NCBI RefSeq assembly: GCF_900100045.1
Contig: NZ_FNEA01000014.1
Coordinates: 1 to 64,000 of the forward strand
Direction: 5' to 3'
DNA from: Paracoccus denitrificans
GTDB lineage: Bacteria > Pseudomonadota > Alphaproteobacteria > Rhodobacterales > Rhodobacteraceae
Length of the DNA: 64,000 bases
Below, one piece after another: positions 9,888-19,937 of the stretch. Positions within the stretch are counted from its first letter, which is position 1; each line of letters opens with the position of its first letter. The notes beneath the pieces are model-generated. The model searched no databases and was not told where the DNA came from. It was given only the letters and a program-made list of their open reading frames with translations. The translations under genes were made by a program, and so were the position numbers.

Positions 9888-10454
9888 ATGGCAGAACGTG
9901 AACACCGTCGGGGCCGCCGCGAAGAGCGCGAGGAAACCCCGGAATTCGCCGATCGTCTGGTGGCGATCAACCGCGTGTCGAAAACCGTCAAGGGCGGCAA
10001 GCGCTTCGGCTTTGCCGCTCTGGTGGTCGTGGGCGACCAGCGTGGCCGCGTCGGCTTCGGCAAGGGCAAGGCCAAGGAAGTGCCCGAGGCGATCCGCAAG
10101 GCGACCGAGCAGGCCAAGCGCAGCCTTATCCGCGTGCCGCTGCGCGACGGCCGCACCCTGCACCATGACATCGAGGGGCGTCACGGCGCCGGCAAGGTGA
10201 TCATGCGCACCGCCGTTCCGGGCACGGGCATCATCGCCGGCGGCCCGATGCGCGCCGTGTTCGAGATGCTGGGCGTCCAGGACGTGGTGGCCAAGTCGCA
10301 GGGGTCGCAAAACCCCTACAACATGATCCGCGCCACCATCGACGGCCTCAAGAAGGAAGCCTCGCCCCGCAACGTCGCACAGCGCCGCGGCAAGAAGGTG
10401 GCCGAGATCCTGCCGTCCAACGACAAGCCGGCCGAAGCCGCCGTCGAAGCGTAA
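9888..10454 (+). CDS. rpsE: 30S ribosomal protein S5
   Basis: Small-subunit protein S5 (188 residues), in the decoding and mRNA-entry region; changes in the N-terminal loop give spectinomycin resistance elsewhere. The start at MAEREHRRG follows GAGGAA and gives the family length. The loop [21 protein letters not shown] and the [19 protein letters not shown] core are intact. Confidence 0.97.
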
Positions 10455-10466
10455 GGAGACAGGCAT

Positions 10467-10655
10467 ATGGCTAAAACCATCGTCGTGAAGCAGATCGGCT
10501 CGCCGATCCGTCGTCCGGCCATCCAGCGCGAGACGCTGAAGGGCTTGGGCCTGAACAAGATGAACCGCACCCGCGAGCTGGAAGATACTCCGGCCGTGCG
10601 CGGCATGGTCGCCAAGATCCCGCATCTGGCCGTCATCATCGAAGAGCGCGGCTGA
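10467..10655 (+). CDS. rpmD: 50S ribosomal protein L30
   Basis: Large-subunit protein L30 (62 residues). Typical short form: [31 protein letters not shown] and [13 protein letters not shown]. It follows rpsE by 12 bp. In most bacteria rplO follows directly; here a strong terminator and an unrelated gene intervene. Confidence 0.96.
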   Translation: MAKTIVVKQIGSPIRRPAIQRETLKGLGLNKMNRTRELEDTPAVRGMVAKIPHLAVIIEERG

Positions 10656-10679
10656 TTTCAGCCCCTCGCAGGATTTCGG

Positions 10680-10713
10680 AACGCCCCGGAGAGATCCGGG
10701 GCGTTTTGCTTTG
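10680..10713 (+). terminator. Intrinsic terminator after rpmD
   Basis: AACGCCCCGG (10680-10689) pairs with CCGGGGCGTT (10696-10705) around a six-base loop, followed by TTGCTTTG; the stem itself ends in TT. It should end the rpsJ-rpmD transcript ahead of the inserted gene. Confidence 0.85.
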
Positions 10714-10784
10714 CCGAGTTAACGCTTTGCTAACCGTTTCCCTTTAACCAGACGTGAACCGGGGGCGAGGGATGGGGGCGGAAC

Positions 10785-11507
10785 ATGCGCGGCATTCTCT
10801 GCTGTCTGGCAGCGTTGGTGCTGTCTTCGGGCGCGCTGGCCGGGCCTTGGGCTCGCGATCCCGGCGGCTTCTTCGCTACGCTCTCGGTCGAGCGGGACCG
10901 GGCGGGGAACAGCCATGCCAGTGTTTACGGGGAATATGGGCTGAGTGCCCGCAACACGCTCGGATTCGACCTGGGCCACGGTAGTGCCGGGGAAAGCAGC
11001 CTGATGCTTTGGTGGCAGCGGGCGCTGTCGGGGAAGGGGCCGAACCGTCGCGCGGTTTCGCTGGGCCTTGGTGCGATCCGTCGCGACGGGCGCTATCACG
11101 CGATGGGGCAGTTCGGCACGGCCTGGGGCCGGGGGTTCGACAGCATTCCGCTGCTGCGCCGCATTCCCGGCGGCGGCTGGCTGGTAGTCGAAAGCCGCTC
11201 GAAACTCGCCATCGTGAGGCAGGAATACCCCGAGGAGCCGGACGTGATCTACGAGGATCCGACCTATCTGATGCCCCAGACCACGCACAAGCTGGACCTG
11301 ACGCTGGGCTGGCATGCACGGGACAAGCTGATGCTGGTCAACCAGTTCCGGTTCGAGCAGCGCGACGATACCGGCCTTTCCGGCAAGCTGGCGGTCTCGG
11401 CCGTGCGCGATCTGGCCGGCCCGGCGAAGCTGGAACTGGGCGTGATCGCCCCGTTAGCAGGCGAGGGCGAACTGGCGCTGAGACTGGGCAGCTGGCTGGA
11501 ATTCTGA
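10785..11507 (+). CDS. Secreted protein of unknown function within the spc operon
   Basis: I do not recognise this 240-residue protein. It has a signal peptide ([19 protein letters not shown], cleavage near residue 20). The mature part alternates polar and hydrophobic residues in short strands rich in Gly, Trp and Tyr ([46 protein letters not shown]), and the chain ends in Phe (SWLEF). This pattern suggests a small outer-membrane beta-barrel, but that is inference. It sits between rpmD and rplO, bounded by a terminator before it and a promoter candidate after it, so it is probably its own transcription unit. Confidence 0.75.
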   Translation: MRGILCCLAALVLSSGALAGPWARDPGGFFATLSVERDRAGNSHASVYGEYGLSARNTLGFDLGHGSAGESSLMLWWQRALSGKGPNRRAVSLGLGAIRRDGRYHAMGQFGTAWGRGFDSIPLLRRIPGGGWLVVESRSKLAIVRQEYPEEPDVIYEDPTYLMPQTTHKLDLTLGWHARDKLMLVNQFRFEQRDDTGLSGKLAVSAVRDLAGPAKLELGVIAPLAGEGELALRLGSWLEF

Positions 11508-11534
11508 CGCCACCGCCCGCCCGGCCTTGCCAGC

Positions 11535-11563
11535 TTGACCCCGAGAGGCGCAGCCGGTAGAAG
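11535..11563 (+). promoter_or_regulatory. Candidate promoter for rplO-secY
   Basis: TTGACC (11535-11540), 17 bases, TAGAAG (11558-11563). Good -35, optimal spacing and an acceptable -10. It lies after the inserted secreted gene and before rplO, where a new promoter would be needed once the upstream transcript has ended. Confidence 0.55.
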
Positions 11564-11661
11564 CCGCCGGTGTCCCTTGGGATACTGACGACTCAACAAG
11601 CAAGAAATGCCGTGTCCGCCCCCTTCGCTTCATGGGGCGCTTCCGGCCAAGGAGAAGCGAT

Positions 11662-12147
11662 ATGAAACTGCATGAACTGCACGACAATCCCGGCGCCAAC
11701 CGCAAGAAAAAGCGCGTTGCACGCGGCCCCGGCTCGGGCAAAGGCAAGACCGCCGGCCGTGGTATCAAGGGCCAGACCTCGCGTTCGGGCGTGGCGCTGA
11801 ACGGCTATGAAGGCGGCCAGATGCCGCTTTATCGCCGCCTGCCCAAGCGCGGCTTCTCGAAGCCGAATCGCCTGGAATTCGCGGTGGTGAACCTGGGCCA
11901 GCTGCAAGCCTTCGTGGACGCGGGCAAGCTGGACGCGAAAGCCGACGTGACCGAGGATGCTCTGGTCGCCGCAGGCGTCATCCGCCGCAAGCTGGACGGC
12001 GTGCGCGTGCTGGCCAAGGGCGAGATCAAGGCTGCGCTGAACCTGTCCGTGGCCGGTGCGTCGAAGGCCGCCGTCGAGGCCATCGAGAAGGCCGGCGGCA
12101 AGATCACCGTCAGCCGCCCGGCCAAAGAAGCAGCCGCGGCCGAATAA
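11662..12147 (+). CDS. rplO: 50S ribosomal protein L15
   Basis: Large-subunit protein L15 (161 residues), a late assembly protein reaching into the 50S core. Start [34 protein letters not shown] follows AAGGAGAAGCGAT; a methionine ten codons upstream lies before this SD and is rejected. The C-terminal [18 protein letters not shown] tail is slightly long. Confidence 0.97.
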   Translation: MKLHELHDNPGANRKKKRVARGPGSGKGKTAGRGIKGQTSRSGVALNGYEGGQMPLYRRLPKRGFSKPNRLEFAVVNLGQLQAFVDAGKLDAKADVTEDALVAAGVIRRKLDGVRVLAKGEIKAALNLSVAGASKAAVEAIEKAGGKITVSRPAKEAAAAE

Positions 12148-12197
12148 GCTGTTGAAGGGCGCGCCCGCGCCCCATAGATAGCTGTCAAGTTTTCCAG

Positions 12198-12230
12198 GCG
12201 CCGCGGGATCGGGAAACGATCCGGCGGCGC
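12198..12230 (+). promoter_or_regulatory. Large stem-loop before secY
   Basis: GCGCCGC (12198-12204) pairs with GCGGCGC (12224-12230) and, inside it, GGATCG (12206-12211) pairs with CGATCC (12217-12222), leaving a five-base loop. No T-run follows. It ends about 20 bases before the secY start and may tune secY expression or mark RNA processing. Confidence 0.45.
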
Positions 12231-12251
12231 TGCCACGAAGGGGCACGAAGC

Positions 12252-13625
<1,374 letters not shown>

Positions 13626-13662
13626 GGGAAACCCACCATAAGGGTAGGAGAGGGACGACGAC

Positions 13663-14319
13663 ATGGCGATCAACATCATTCTGCTGGGCCCGCCCGGCGC
13701 AGGCAAGGGCACGCAGGCTCGGCGTCTGATCGACGAGCGCGGTCTCGTCCAGCTCTCGACCGGCGACATGCTGCGCGAGGCGCGCAGCTCGGGAACCGAG
13801 ATGGGCAAGCGCGTGGCCGAGGTGATGGACCGGGGCGAGCTGGTGACGGACGAGATCGTCATCGGCCTGATCCGCGAAAAGCTGGGGCAGGGCGGCAAGG
13901 GTTTCATCTTCGACGGTTTCCCGCGCACGCTGGCGCAGGCCGACGCGCTCCAGGCGCTGATGGCCGAGATGGACCAGCGCATCGACGCCGTGATCGAGAT
14001 GCGGGTGGATGATGCCGCGCTGGTGTCGCGTATCTCGGGCCGCTTCACCTGCGGCAATTGCGGCGAGGTCTATCACGACGTGACCAAGCCGACGAAGGAG
14101 CCGGGCAAATGCGACGTCTGCGGCTCGACCGACCTGCGCCGGCGCGCCGATGACAATGAGGAAAGCCTCAAGACCCGGCTGATGGAATATTACAAGAAGA
14201 CCTCGCCGCTGATCGGTTACTACTATGTCAAGGGCAACCTGAACCCGGTCGACGGCCTGGCCGAGATCGACGAGGTGGCGGCCCAGGTCGCGAAGGTGAT
14301 GGACAAGATCCCCGCCTAG
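13663..14319 (+). CDS. adk: Adenylate kinase with Cys4 zinc motif
   Basis: Interconverts ATP + AMP and 2 ADP in the cytoplasm (218 residues, long form). The P-loop is [11 protein letters not shown] near residue 7, and the AMP-binding [14 protein letters not shown] block is present. The LID domain carries four cysteines, C130, C133, C150 and C153 (CGNC...CDVC), which in other long adenylate kinases bind a structural zinc. E. coli lacks this motif. Gene order secY-adk-rpsM is the classical one. Confidence 0.96.
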
Positions 14320-14321
14320 GC

Positions 14322-14350
14322 TTGACCTCGGGCTGCGAATCCCTTAATTC
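14322..14350 (+). promoter_or_regulatory. Candidate promoter for rpsM-rpsK-rpoA-rplQ
   Basis: TTGACC (14322-14327), 17 bases, TAATTC (14345-14350). Near-consensus sigma-70 elements starting two bases after the adk stop. It would give the alpha operon a leader of about 125 bases containing two hairpins. Confidence 0.6.
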
Positions 14351-14400
14351 GCAGCATCTCGCAAGAGAATCACCCGGATGTTCCGGGGATCGCTTCAAGG

Positions 14401-14459
14401 CCCGAAGGCATGGCTTTCGGGTCTTTGGTTGTGAAAAAAGGTTCCGGCGCTACGGAACC
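14401..14459 (+). promoter_or_regulatory. Two hairpins in the rpsM leader
   Basis: CCCGAA (14401-14406) pairs with TTCGGG (14416-14421), followed by TCTTTGG. GGTTCCG (14440-14446) then pairs with CGGAACC (14453-14459), ending just before the SD. In E. coli S4 represses this operon through leader structure; I cannot show homology with that element. Confidence 0.45.
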
Positions 14460-14482
14460 GCAACATGGAAAAGGAAAAACGC

Positions 14483-14851
14483 GTGGCTCGTATTGCTGGC
14501 GTCAACATTCCGACCGGGAAACGCGTCCCGATCGCACTGACCTATATCCACGGGATCGGCTCGAAATTCGCCGACGAGATCGTCTCCGCCGTCGGCATCG
14601 AGCCGACCCGCCGCGTGAACGAACTGTCGGATGCCGAAGTCCTGCAGATCCGCGAATATATCGACGCGAACCTGACCGTCGAAGGCGACCTGCGCCGCGA
14701 GACGCAGATGAACATCAAGCGCCTGATGGACCTGGGGTCCTATCGCGGGCTGCGCCATCGTCGCGGCCTGCCGGTCCGCGGCCAGCGTACCCACACCAAT
14801 GCCCGCACCCGCAAGGGCCCGGCGAAGCCCATCGCCGGCAAGAAGAAGTAA
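14483..14851 (+). CDS. rpsM: 30S ribosomal protein S13
   Basis: Small-subunit protein S13 (122 residues), at the head-50S bridge. The start is set at GTG because AAAGGAA lies seven to eight bases upstream and the family starts [10 protein letters not shown]. An in-frame ATG at 14465 would add six residues (MEKEKR) but would place the SD inside the gene. Conserved [24 protein letters not shown] is near the C-terminus. Confidence 0.95.
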   Translation: MARIAGVNIPTGKRVPIALTYIHGIGSKFADEIVSAVGIEPTRRVNELSDAEVLQIREYIDANLTVEGDLRRETQMNIKRLMDLGSYRGLRHRRGLPVRGQRTHTNARTRKGPAKPIAGKKK

Positions 14852-14863
14852 GGGGGAACGGAC

Positions 14864-15253
14864 ATGGCACGCGATAAAACCCGTATCAAGCGCAAGGAAC
14901 GCAAGAACATCGCCACCGGCGTGGCGCATGTAAACTCGTCCTTCAACAACACCAAGATCCTGATCTCGGACGTGCAGGGCAATGCGATCTCCTGGTCGTC
15001 GGCCGGCACCATGGGCTTCAAGGGCTCGCGCAAGTCGACCCCCTATGCTGCGCAGATGGCCGCCGAAGACGCCGGCAAGAAGGCGCAGGAACACGGCGTC
15101 CGCACGCTGGAGGTCGAGGTTCAGGGTCCCGGTTCGGGCCGCGAATCGGCGCTGCGTGCGCTGGCCGCCGTCGGCTTCAACATCACGGCGATCCGCGACG
15201 TGACCCCGATCGCGCATAACGGCTGCCGCCCGCCGAAACGCCGCCGGGTCTGA
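14864..15253 (+). CDS. rpsK: 30S ribosomal protein S11
   Basis: Small-subunit protein S11 (129 residues), on the platform next to the E site. Typical segments: [28 protein letters not shown] and [47 protein letters not shown]. Follows rpsM by 12 bp with an SD of GGGGGAA. A 119-bp leader separates it from rpoA. Confidence 0.97.
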   Translation: MARDKTRIKRKERKNIATGVAHVNSSFNNTKILISDVQGNAISWSSAGTMGFKGSRKSTPYAAQMAAEDAGKKAQEHGVRTLEVEVQGPGSGRESALRALAAVGFNITAIRDVTPIAHNGCRPPKRRRV

Positions 15254-15325
15254 TCGGTCAAGAATTTGACGCGTTCCGCGCGGGCTTTCCGCGCGGGGCG
15301 CGCTTTTCGCATTTCACCTCGGGCG

Positions 15326-15353
15326 TTTCCGACCATCGGTCATGGGTCGGAAA
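15326..15353 (+). promoter_or_regulatory. Strong hairpin before rpoA
   Basis: TTTCCGACC (15326-15334) pairs perfectly with GGTCGGAAA (15345-15353) around a ten-base loop, ending 19 bases before the rpoA start. A GC-rich stem (15276-15281 with 15291-15296) and TTTT at 15304-15307 lie just upstream. These could lower rpoA transcription or translation relative to the ribosomal genes. Confidence 0.45.
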
Positions 15354-15372
15354 CTGGTATGGAGGCAAACGC

Positions 15373-16389
15373 ATGATCCACAAGAATTGGGCTGAACTGA
15401 TCAAGCCGACCCAGCTTGAAATCAAGCCGGGCGCCGATTCGTCCCGCGTGGCCACCGTCGTCGCGGAACCGCTGGAACGCGGCTTCGGCCTGACGCTGGG
15501 CAATGCGCTGCGCCGGGTGCTGCTGTCCTCGCTTCAGGGCGCGGCCATCACTTCGGTCCAGATCGACAACGTGCTGCACGAGTTCTCGTCCGTCCCCGGC
15601 GTGCGCGAGGACGTGACCGACATCGTCCTGAACCTCAAGGGCGTGACGCTGAAGATGGATGTCGATGCGCCCAAGCGCCTGACGCTTTCGGCCAAGGGTC
15701 CGGGCGAGGTCAAGGCCGGCGACATCCAGGAATCCGCGGGCATCACCATCCTGAACCGCGACCATGTCATCTGCCATCTCGACGAGGGGGCGGAACTGCA
15801 CATGGAACTGGCCGTCGCCAACGGCAAGGGCTATGTCGCCGCCGACAAGAACCGTCCCGAGGACGCGCCCATCGGCCTGATCCCGATCGACGCCATCTTC
15901 TCGCCGGTCAAGCGCGTCAGCTACGAAGTCACGCCGACCCGCGAGGGACAGGTGCTGGACTATGACAAGCTGACCATGAAGGTCGAGACCGACGGTTCGC
16001 TGACCCCGGAAGACGCCGTGGCCTATGCCGCGCGCATCATCCAGGACCAGCTTTCGGTTTTCGTCAACTTCGACGAGCCGGAAACCGCCACCCGCTCGGA
16101 TGCCGAGGACGGGCTGGAATTCGATCCGCGCCTGCTGAAGAAGGTGGACGAGCTGGAACTGTCGGTGCGTTCGGCGAACTGCCTCAAGAACGACAACATC
16201 GTCTATATCGGCGACCTGATCCAGAAGACCGAAGCCGAGATGCTGCGCACTCCGAACTTCGGCCGCAAGTCGCTGAACGAGATCAAGGAAGTGCTGTCCG
16301 GCATGGGCTTGCACCTTGGCATGGATGTCGTGGACTGGCCGCCGGAAAACATCGAAGACCTGGCCAAGCGTTTCGACGACCAGTTCTGA
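15373..16389 (+). CDS. rpoA: RNA polymerase subunit alpha
   Basis: Alpha subunit of RNA polymerase (338 residues). The N-terminal dimerisation and assembly domain covers about 1-235 ([33 protein letters not shown]). The C-terminal domain, which contacts UP elements and activators, covers about 250-320 ([49 protein letters not shown]). TGGAGG precedes the start. Usual position between rpsK and rplQ. Confidence 0.98.
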   Translation: MIHKNWAELIKPTQLEIKPGADSSRVATVVAEPLERGFGLTLGNALRRVLLSSLQGAAITSVQIDNVLHEFSSVPGVREDVTDIVLNLKGVTLKMDVDAPKRLTLSAKGPGEVKAGDIQESAGITILNRDHVICHLDEGAELHMELAVANGKGYVAADKNRPEDAPIGLIPIDAIFSPVKRVSYEVTPTREGQVLDYDKLTMKVETDGSLTPEDAVAYAARIIQDQLSVFVNFDEPETATRSDAEDGLEFDPRLLKKVDELELSVRSANCLKNDNIVYIGDLIQKTEAEMLRTPNFGRKSLNEIKEVLSGMGLHLGMDVVDWPPENIEDLAKRFDDQF

Positions 16390-16398
16390 ACAGGAATA

Positions 16399-16423
16399 CC
16401 GGGGACGCCGCCCGCGTCCCCGG
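16399..16423 (+). promoter_or_regulatory. Hairpin between rpoA and rplQ
   Basis: CCGGGGACGC (16399-16408) and GCGTCCCCGG (16414-16423) form a perfect ten-base stem with a five-base loop. No T-run follows, so an RNA-stability role is more likely than termination. Confidence 0.45.
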
Positions 16424-16505
16424 AAGATCGGGCATCCCGCCCCAAGGAGAGCGGCCCGCACGCATGGGCTGCCGGACAAAGCAAAAGACGTGAAGGAGAA
16501 ACATC

Positions 16506-16928
16506 ATGCGTCACGCCCGCGGCTATCGCCGTCTGAACCGCACCCACGAGCACCGCAAGGCGCTTTTCGCCAACATGGCCGGCTCGCTGATCGAGCATGA
16601 GCAGATCAAGACCACACTGCCCAAGGCCAAGGAACTGCGCCCCATCGTCGAGAAGCTGATCACGCTGGCCAAGCGCGGCGATCTGCACGCTCGCCGTCAG
16701 GCTGCCGCCCAGTTGAAGCAGGACAGCCATGTCGCGAAACTGTTCGACGTGCTCGGCGCCCGCTACAAGGACCGCCAGGGCGGTTATGTTCGCATCATGA
16801 AAGCCGGTTTCCGTTATGGCGACATGGCTCCGATGGCGATCATCGAATTCGTCGAGCGCGACACCAGCGCCAAGGGTGCCGCCGACCGCGCTCGCCTGGA
16901 AGCCGAATCGGCCGCCGACGAATCGTAA
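16506..16928 (+). CDS. rplQ: 50S ribosomal protein L17
   Basis: Large-subunit protein L17 (140 residues), near the tunnel exit; last gene of the supercluster. Conserved [46 protein letters not shown] at the N-terminus. A short acidic C-terminal tail ([12 protein letters not shown]) extends past the core. SD is AAGGAG. A good terminator follows. Confidence 0.97.
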   Translation: MRHARGYRRLNRTHEHRKALFANMAGSLIEHEQIKTTLPKAKELRPIVEKLITLAKRGDLHARRQAAAQLKQDSHVAKLFDVLGARYKDRQGGYVRIMKAGFRYGDMAPMAIIEFVERDTSAKGAADRARLEAESAADES

Positions 16929-17277
16929 GAAATTCAACCCTTTCTTAGGGTTAAGCGATGGTATGGGCCCGCAGTCGCGTTCGTGGCTGCGGGCTTTTTT
17001 GCAACAGTTCGAAACTCTGCCGGTCGCGTTCAGGCTGAGTCGAAAAGATCGTTTTCCATCACTGGTTGTCCTGCGCAGAAGAAAACACACGGGAATTGCA
17101 GCGGGTGAGGGCTGCTTGCACTTGGGGGCAAAAGGCGGGTAAAGCTAGTCGTGCCTTCGGGTTGACCCGACGGCATTCCGAAAAACGTCGCTCGCAAGCA
17201 CGGTATTGCTTGAATACCCTGAGAACCGTGCCATTTTTCCTGGTAACCCGAAGAAAACGCAATCTGTCCAAAAAGTC
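16929..17277. other. Intergenic region rplQ-luxR
   Basis: Besides the terminator, the region holds a palindrome CGGGTTGACCCG (17158-17169) and an inverted repeat CAAGCA/TGCTTG (17195-17212). Both could be operators of the adjacent LuxR-type gene. I see no clear lux-box and no coding sequence with convincing codon use. It is less GC-rich than its surroundings. Confidence 0.4.
16967..17000 (+). terminator. Intrinsic terminator of the ribosomal supercluster
   Basis: GCCCGCAG (16967-16974) pairs with CTGCGGGC (16987-16994), followed by six T. A second small inverted repeat (AACCCT/AGGGTT, 16936-16952) lies just upstream. Confidence 0.85.
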
Positions 17278-17889
17278 ATGTCGTCTCGCGCGGAAATCAA
17301 TGCAGCACTCGCCAAGTTGAAAAAGCTTGCTCCGGCAGGCTATTTCATCGGGCTGCACATTCGTTTCGCTGCACCGCTGATGCAGTTCCAGACCTATAAC
17401 AAGGAATGGGCCCAGCGCTATTCCGAACGGGCCTATGCCTTGCGCGACCCCACCATCGCCTGGGGCTTTTCGACGACCGGGGCCTGCCGCTGGAGCGTGC
17501 TGCCGATTCCCGACCCGTTTTCGATTCTTCAGGATGCGGCGGATCACGGCCTGCACTATGGCCTGGTCGTCGCGCATGGGCCGATCAAGTCGCGCACCAT
17601 CGCAGCATTTGCCCATGACAAGCGGGAATTCACGGATGACGAGATCGACGTGATCTCGGCAACGCTACGACGGCTTCACGAGATCACGGAGCCGCCGGAG
17701 AGCCTGACGAAGGCTCAGCAAGAGGCCCTTCGGTGTATCGCAGAGGGGGATCGTCATGCAGCGGCGGCTGCCAAGCTTGGCATAACGGAAAGCGCATTCA
17801 AGGCACGTCTCATCTCGGCGCGCGAACGACTCATGGCGCGCACGACGGCCGAGGCGCTGCAACGGGCCAAGGATTACCGCTTGCTGTAA
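17278..17889 (+). CDS. LuxR-family quorum-sensing regulator
   Basis: Acyl-homoserine-lactone-responsive transcription factor (203 residues). The N-terminal autoinducer domain keeps the family residues: W44, Y48, D57, P58 and W72, in the same spacing as TraR W57, Y61, D70, P71 and W85. The C-terminal LuxR helix-turn-helix starts near L143 (LTKAQQEAL). It has L151 and G157 but a Gln (Q147) where the family has an almost invariant Glu (TraR E178). The synthase gene follows 67 bp downstream, so the two form a LuxR/LuxI pair. The longer frame upstream of this ATG lacks family similarity. SD is weak. Confidence 0.88.
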   Translation: MSSRAEINAALAKLKKLAPAGYFIGLHIRFAAPLMQFQTYNKEWAQRYSERAYALRDPTIAWGFSTTGACRWSVLPIPDPFSILQDAADHGLHYGLVVAHGPIKSRTIAAFAHDKREFTDDEIDVISATLRRLHEITEPPESLTKAQQEALRCIAEGDRHAAAAAKLGITESAFKARLISARERLMARTTAEALQRAKDYRLL

Positions 17890-17917
17890 TACGGTCCGTC
17901 CGCCGTTGCGGTTTACA

Positions 17918-17950
17918 CCTGGGGGCCACCACCACCAAGAACCCCAGGAG
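17918..17950 (+). promoter_or_regulatory. Hairpin overlapping the luxI ribosome-binding site
   Basis: CCTGGGG (17918-17924) can pair with CCCCAGG (17942-17948). The second arm overlaps the SD AGGAG (17946-17950), seven bases before the start codon. Pairing would partly hide the SD, so synthase translation could be controlled through this structure. Confidence 0.45.
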
Positions 17951-17956
17951 AAGACC

Positions 17957-18547
17957 ATGCAGACCACCACACTTTCCTTCGCCAACCTTCACAATCACGG
18001 CGAGCTGTTCGCGAATATCTTCCGCGCCCGCAAGCAAAGCTTCATCGTCCAGAAGCGCTGGAACCTGCCCCAGACGGACGACATGGAGTTCGACCAATAC
18101 GACACCCCGATGAGCCGCTGGGTGGCGATCCATGAAAACGGCCGGGTTCTGGCCGGCGTGCGGCTGACCCCCACCACGGCGCGCTGCGGCATGTATTCCT
18201 ATATGATCCGCGATGCCCAGCTCGACCTTCTGGGCGGCTCGATCCCGCAGAACCTGCTGGACGAGCCGGCGCCGGTCGAAGCCGGGACCTGGGAGGCCAG
18301 CCGGCTGTTCGTCGACCACACGATCCCGCAGCGGGAACGCCGCCGTGTGCATTTCAACCTGGTCGCCGAGATGACCAACTCGGCGCGTGAGCTTGGCGCC
18401 TCGCGCCTGGTTTGCCTGGTCGCCTCGACCTGGCCGCGTTGGCTGGTGCCCTGCGGTCTGGACGCACAGGCCATGGGCCCGGTGGTCTGGATCGACGACG
18501 GCTATTTCCAATGCGTCTCGATCAACCTGGCGGCCAAGATGCACTGA
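17957..18547 (+). CDS. Acyl-homoserine-lactone synthase (LuxI family)
   Basis: Makes an acyl-homoserine lactone from S-adenosylmethionine and an acyl-ACP (196 residues). All the invariant LuxI residues are present: R25, F29, W35, D46, D49, R69, E113 and R116 (in WEASRLFVD). Paracoccus denitrificans is known to make the long-chain signal C16-HSL with a LuxI protein (PdnI), and this gene could be its counterpart; chain length cannot be read from the sequence. The start at MQTTTLSF follows AGGAG. A methionine 17 codons upstream lies before the SD. Confidence 0.9.
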   Translation: MQTTTLSFANLHNHGELFANIFRARKQSFIVQKRWNLPQTDDMEFDQYDTPMSRWVAIHENGRVLAGVRLTPTTARCGMYSYMIRDAQLDLLGGSIPQNLLDEPAPVEAGTWEASRLFVDHTIPQRERRRVHFNLVAEMTNSARELGASRLVCLVASTWPRWLVPCGLDAQAMGPVVWIDDGYFQCVSINLAAKMH

Positions 18548-18608
18548 TGGGCCGCTTTGGGTGGAGGGCCTTTCGCGCGTGATGCGGGCGGCGTAACATG
18601 TCGCCCGC

Positions 18609-19937
18609 ATGGCAGACCTTTTCGACACCGCGCCCCCTTCGGGCGATCCTGCGCGCCCGGTGGCGCGTCCCTTGGCCGACCGGATCCGTCCGGCCCGGCT
18701 GTCCGATGTCGTCGGCCAGGACAAGGTGCTTGGCCCCGACGGCCCGCTGGGCGCCATGCTGGGCGCCGGCAGCCTGTCCTCGCTGATCCTCTGGGGTCCG
18801 CCCGGGGTCGGCAAGACCACCATCGCCCGGCTCCTCGCACAGGAGACCGACCTGGCCTTCGTGCAGATCTCGGCGATCTTTTCGGGCGTGCCCGAGTTGC
18901 GCAAGGTCTTTGACGCCGCCCGCCTGCGCGGCCAGCAGGGCCGCGGCACTTTGCTTTTCGTCGATGAGATCCACCGCTTCAACAAGGCGCAGCAGGACAG
19001 TTTCCTGCCGCATATGGAGGACGGCACCATCACCCTGGTCGGTGCCACCACGGAGAATCCCAGTTTCGAACTGAACGCGGCCCTTTTGTCCCGCGCCCAG
19101 GTCATCGTGCTGGAGCGGCTGGGTCTGGCCGATCTGGAGCGTCTGGCGCAACGCGCCGAGCAGGAGTTGGGCCGGGCCCTGCCGCTGACCGCCGAGGCGC
19201 GCGACCGGCTTCTGGAGATGGCGGATGGCGACGGCCGCACGGTGCTGAACCTGATCGAGCAGGTCATGGCCTGGAAGGTCAAGGACAAGCTGGACCCCGA
19301 ACAGCTGGCGCAGCGGCTGATGCGGCGCGTGGCGAAATACGACAAGTCGGGGGATGAGCATTACAACCTGATCTCGGCCTTGCACAAATCGGTGCGCGGC
19401 AGCGACCCGGATGCGGCGCTTTACTGGCTGTCGCGCATGCTGGAGGGCGGCGAGGATCCGCGCTATCTGGCCCGCCGCCTGACCCGCATGGCGATCGAGG
19501 ATATCGGCCTGGCCGACCCGGCGGCGCAGCGCCACTGCCTGGACGCCTGGGCGCTTTACGAACGGCTGGGCAGCCCCGAGGGCGAGCTGGCGCTGGCGCA
19601 GGCCACCATCTATCTGGCGCTGGCGCCGAAATCCAACGCCGGCTATGCCGCCTACAAGGCGGCGCGCGATCTGGCGCGGCGTTCGGGCAGCCAGATGCCG
19701 CCCAAGCATATCCTGAACGCGCCCACCGGGCTGATGTCGGAACAGGGCTATGGCGCCGGCTATCGTTACGATCACGATGCCGAGGACGCCTTTTCGGGGC
19801 AGAACTATTTCCCCGACGGCATGAAGCGCCCGGTCTTCTACCTGCCCGTCGAGCGCGGATTCGAGCGCGACCTGAAAAAGCGCGTTGAATGGTTCGCCGG
19901 GCTGCGTCAGAAGCGGCGGACAGAGGACAAAGCATGA
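18609..19937 (+). CDS. rarA: Replication-associated recombination protein RarA (MgsA)
   Basis: AAA+ ATPase of the RarA/MgsA/WRNIP1 family (442 residues), acting at stalled replication forks with SSB and RecA. Walker A is GPPGVGKTT (residues 63-71) and Walker B is LLFVDEIHRFNKAQQD. The sensor segment GATTENPSFELNAALLSRAQ and the C-terminal MgsA tetramerisation domain (YWLSRMLEGGEDPRYLARRL, to LPVERGFERDL) are intact. It starts a run of genes with short overlaps: the stop overlaps crcB by four bases. Confidence 0.95.
   Translation: MADLFDTAPPSGDPARPVARPLADRIRPARLSDVVGQDKVLGPDGPLGAMLGAGSLSSLILWGPPGVGKTTIARLLAQETDLAFVQISAIFSGVPELRKVFDAARLRGQQGRGTLLFVDEIHRFNKAQQDSFLPHMEDGTITLVGATTENPSFELNAALLSRAQVIVLERLGLADLERLAQRAEQELGRALPLTAEARDRLLEMADGDGRTVLNLIEQVMAWKVKDKLDPEQLAQRLMRRVAKYDKSGDEHYNLISALHKSVRGSDPDAALYWLSRMLEGGEDPRYLARRLTRMAIEDIGLADPAAQRHCLDAWALYERLGSPEGELALAQATIYLALAPKSNAGYAAYKAARDLARRSGSQMPPKHILNAPTGLMSEQGYGAGYRYDHDAEDAFSGQNYFPDGMKRPVFYLPVERGFERDLKKRVEWFAGLRQKRRTEDKA

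Noticed and set aside
14465-14482. ATG start for S13 adding MEKEKR.
   Set aside because: The SD AAAGGAA would fall inside the gene; the GTG at 14483 gives the family start and length.
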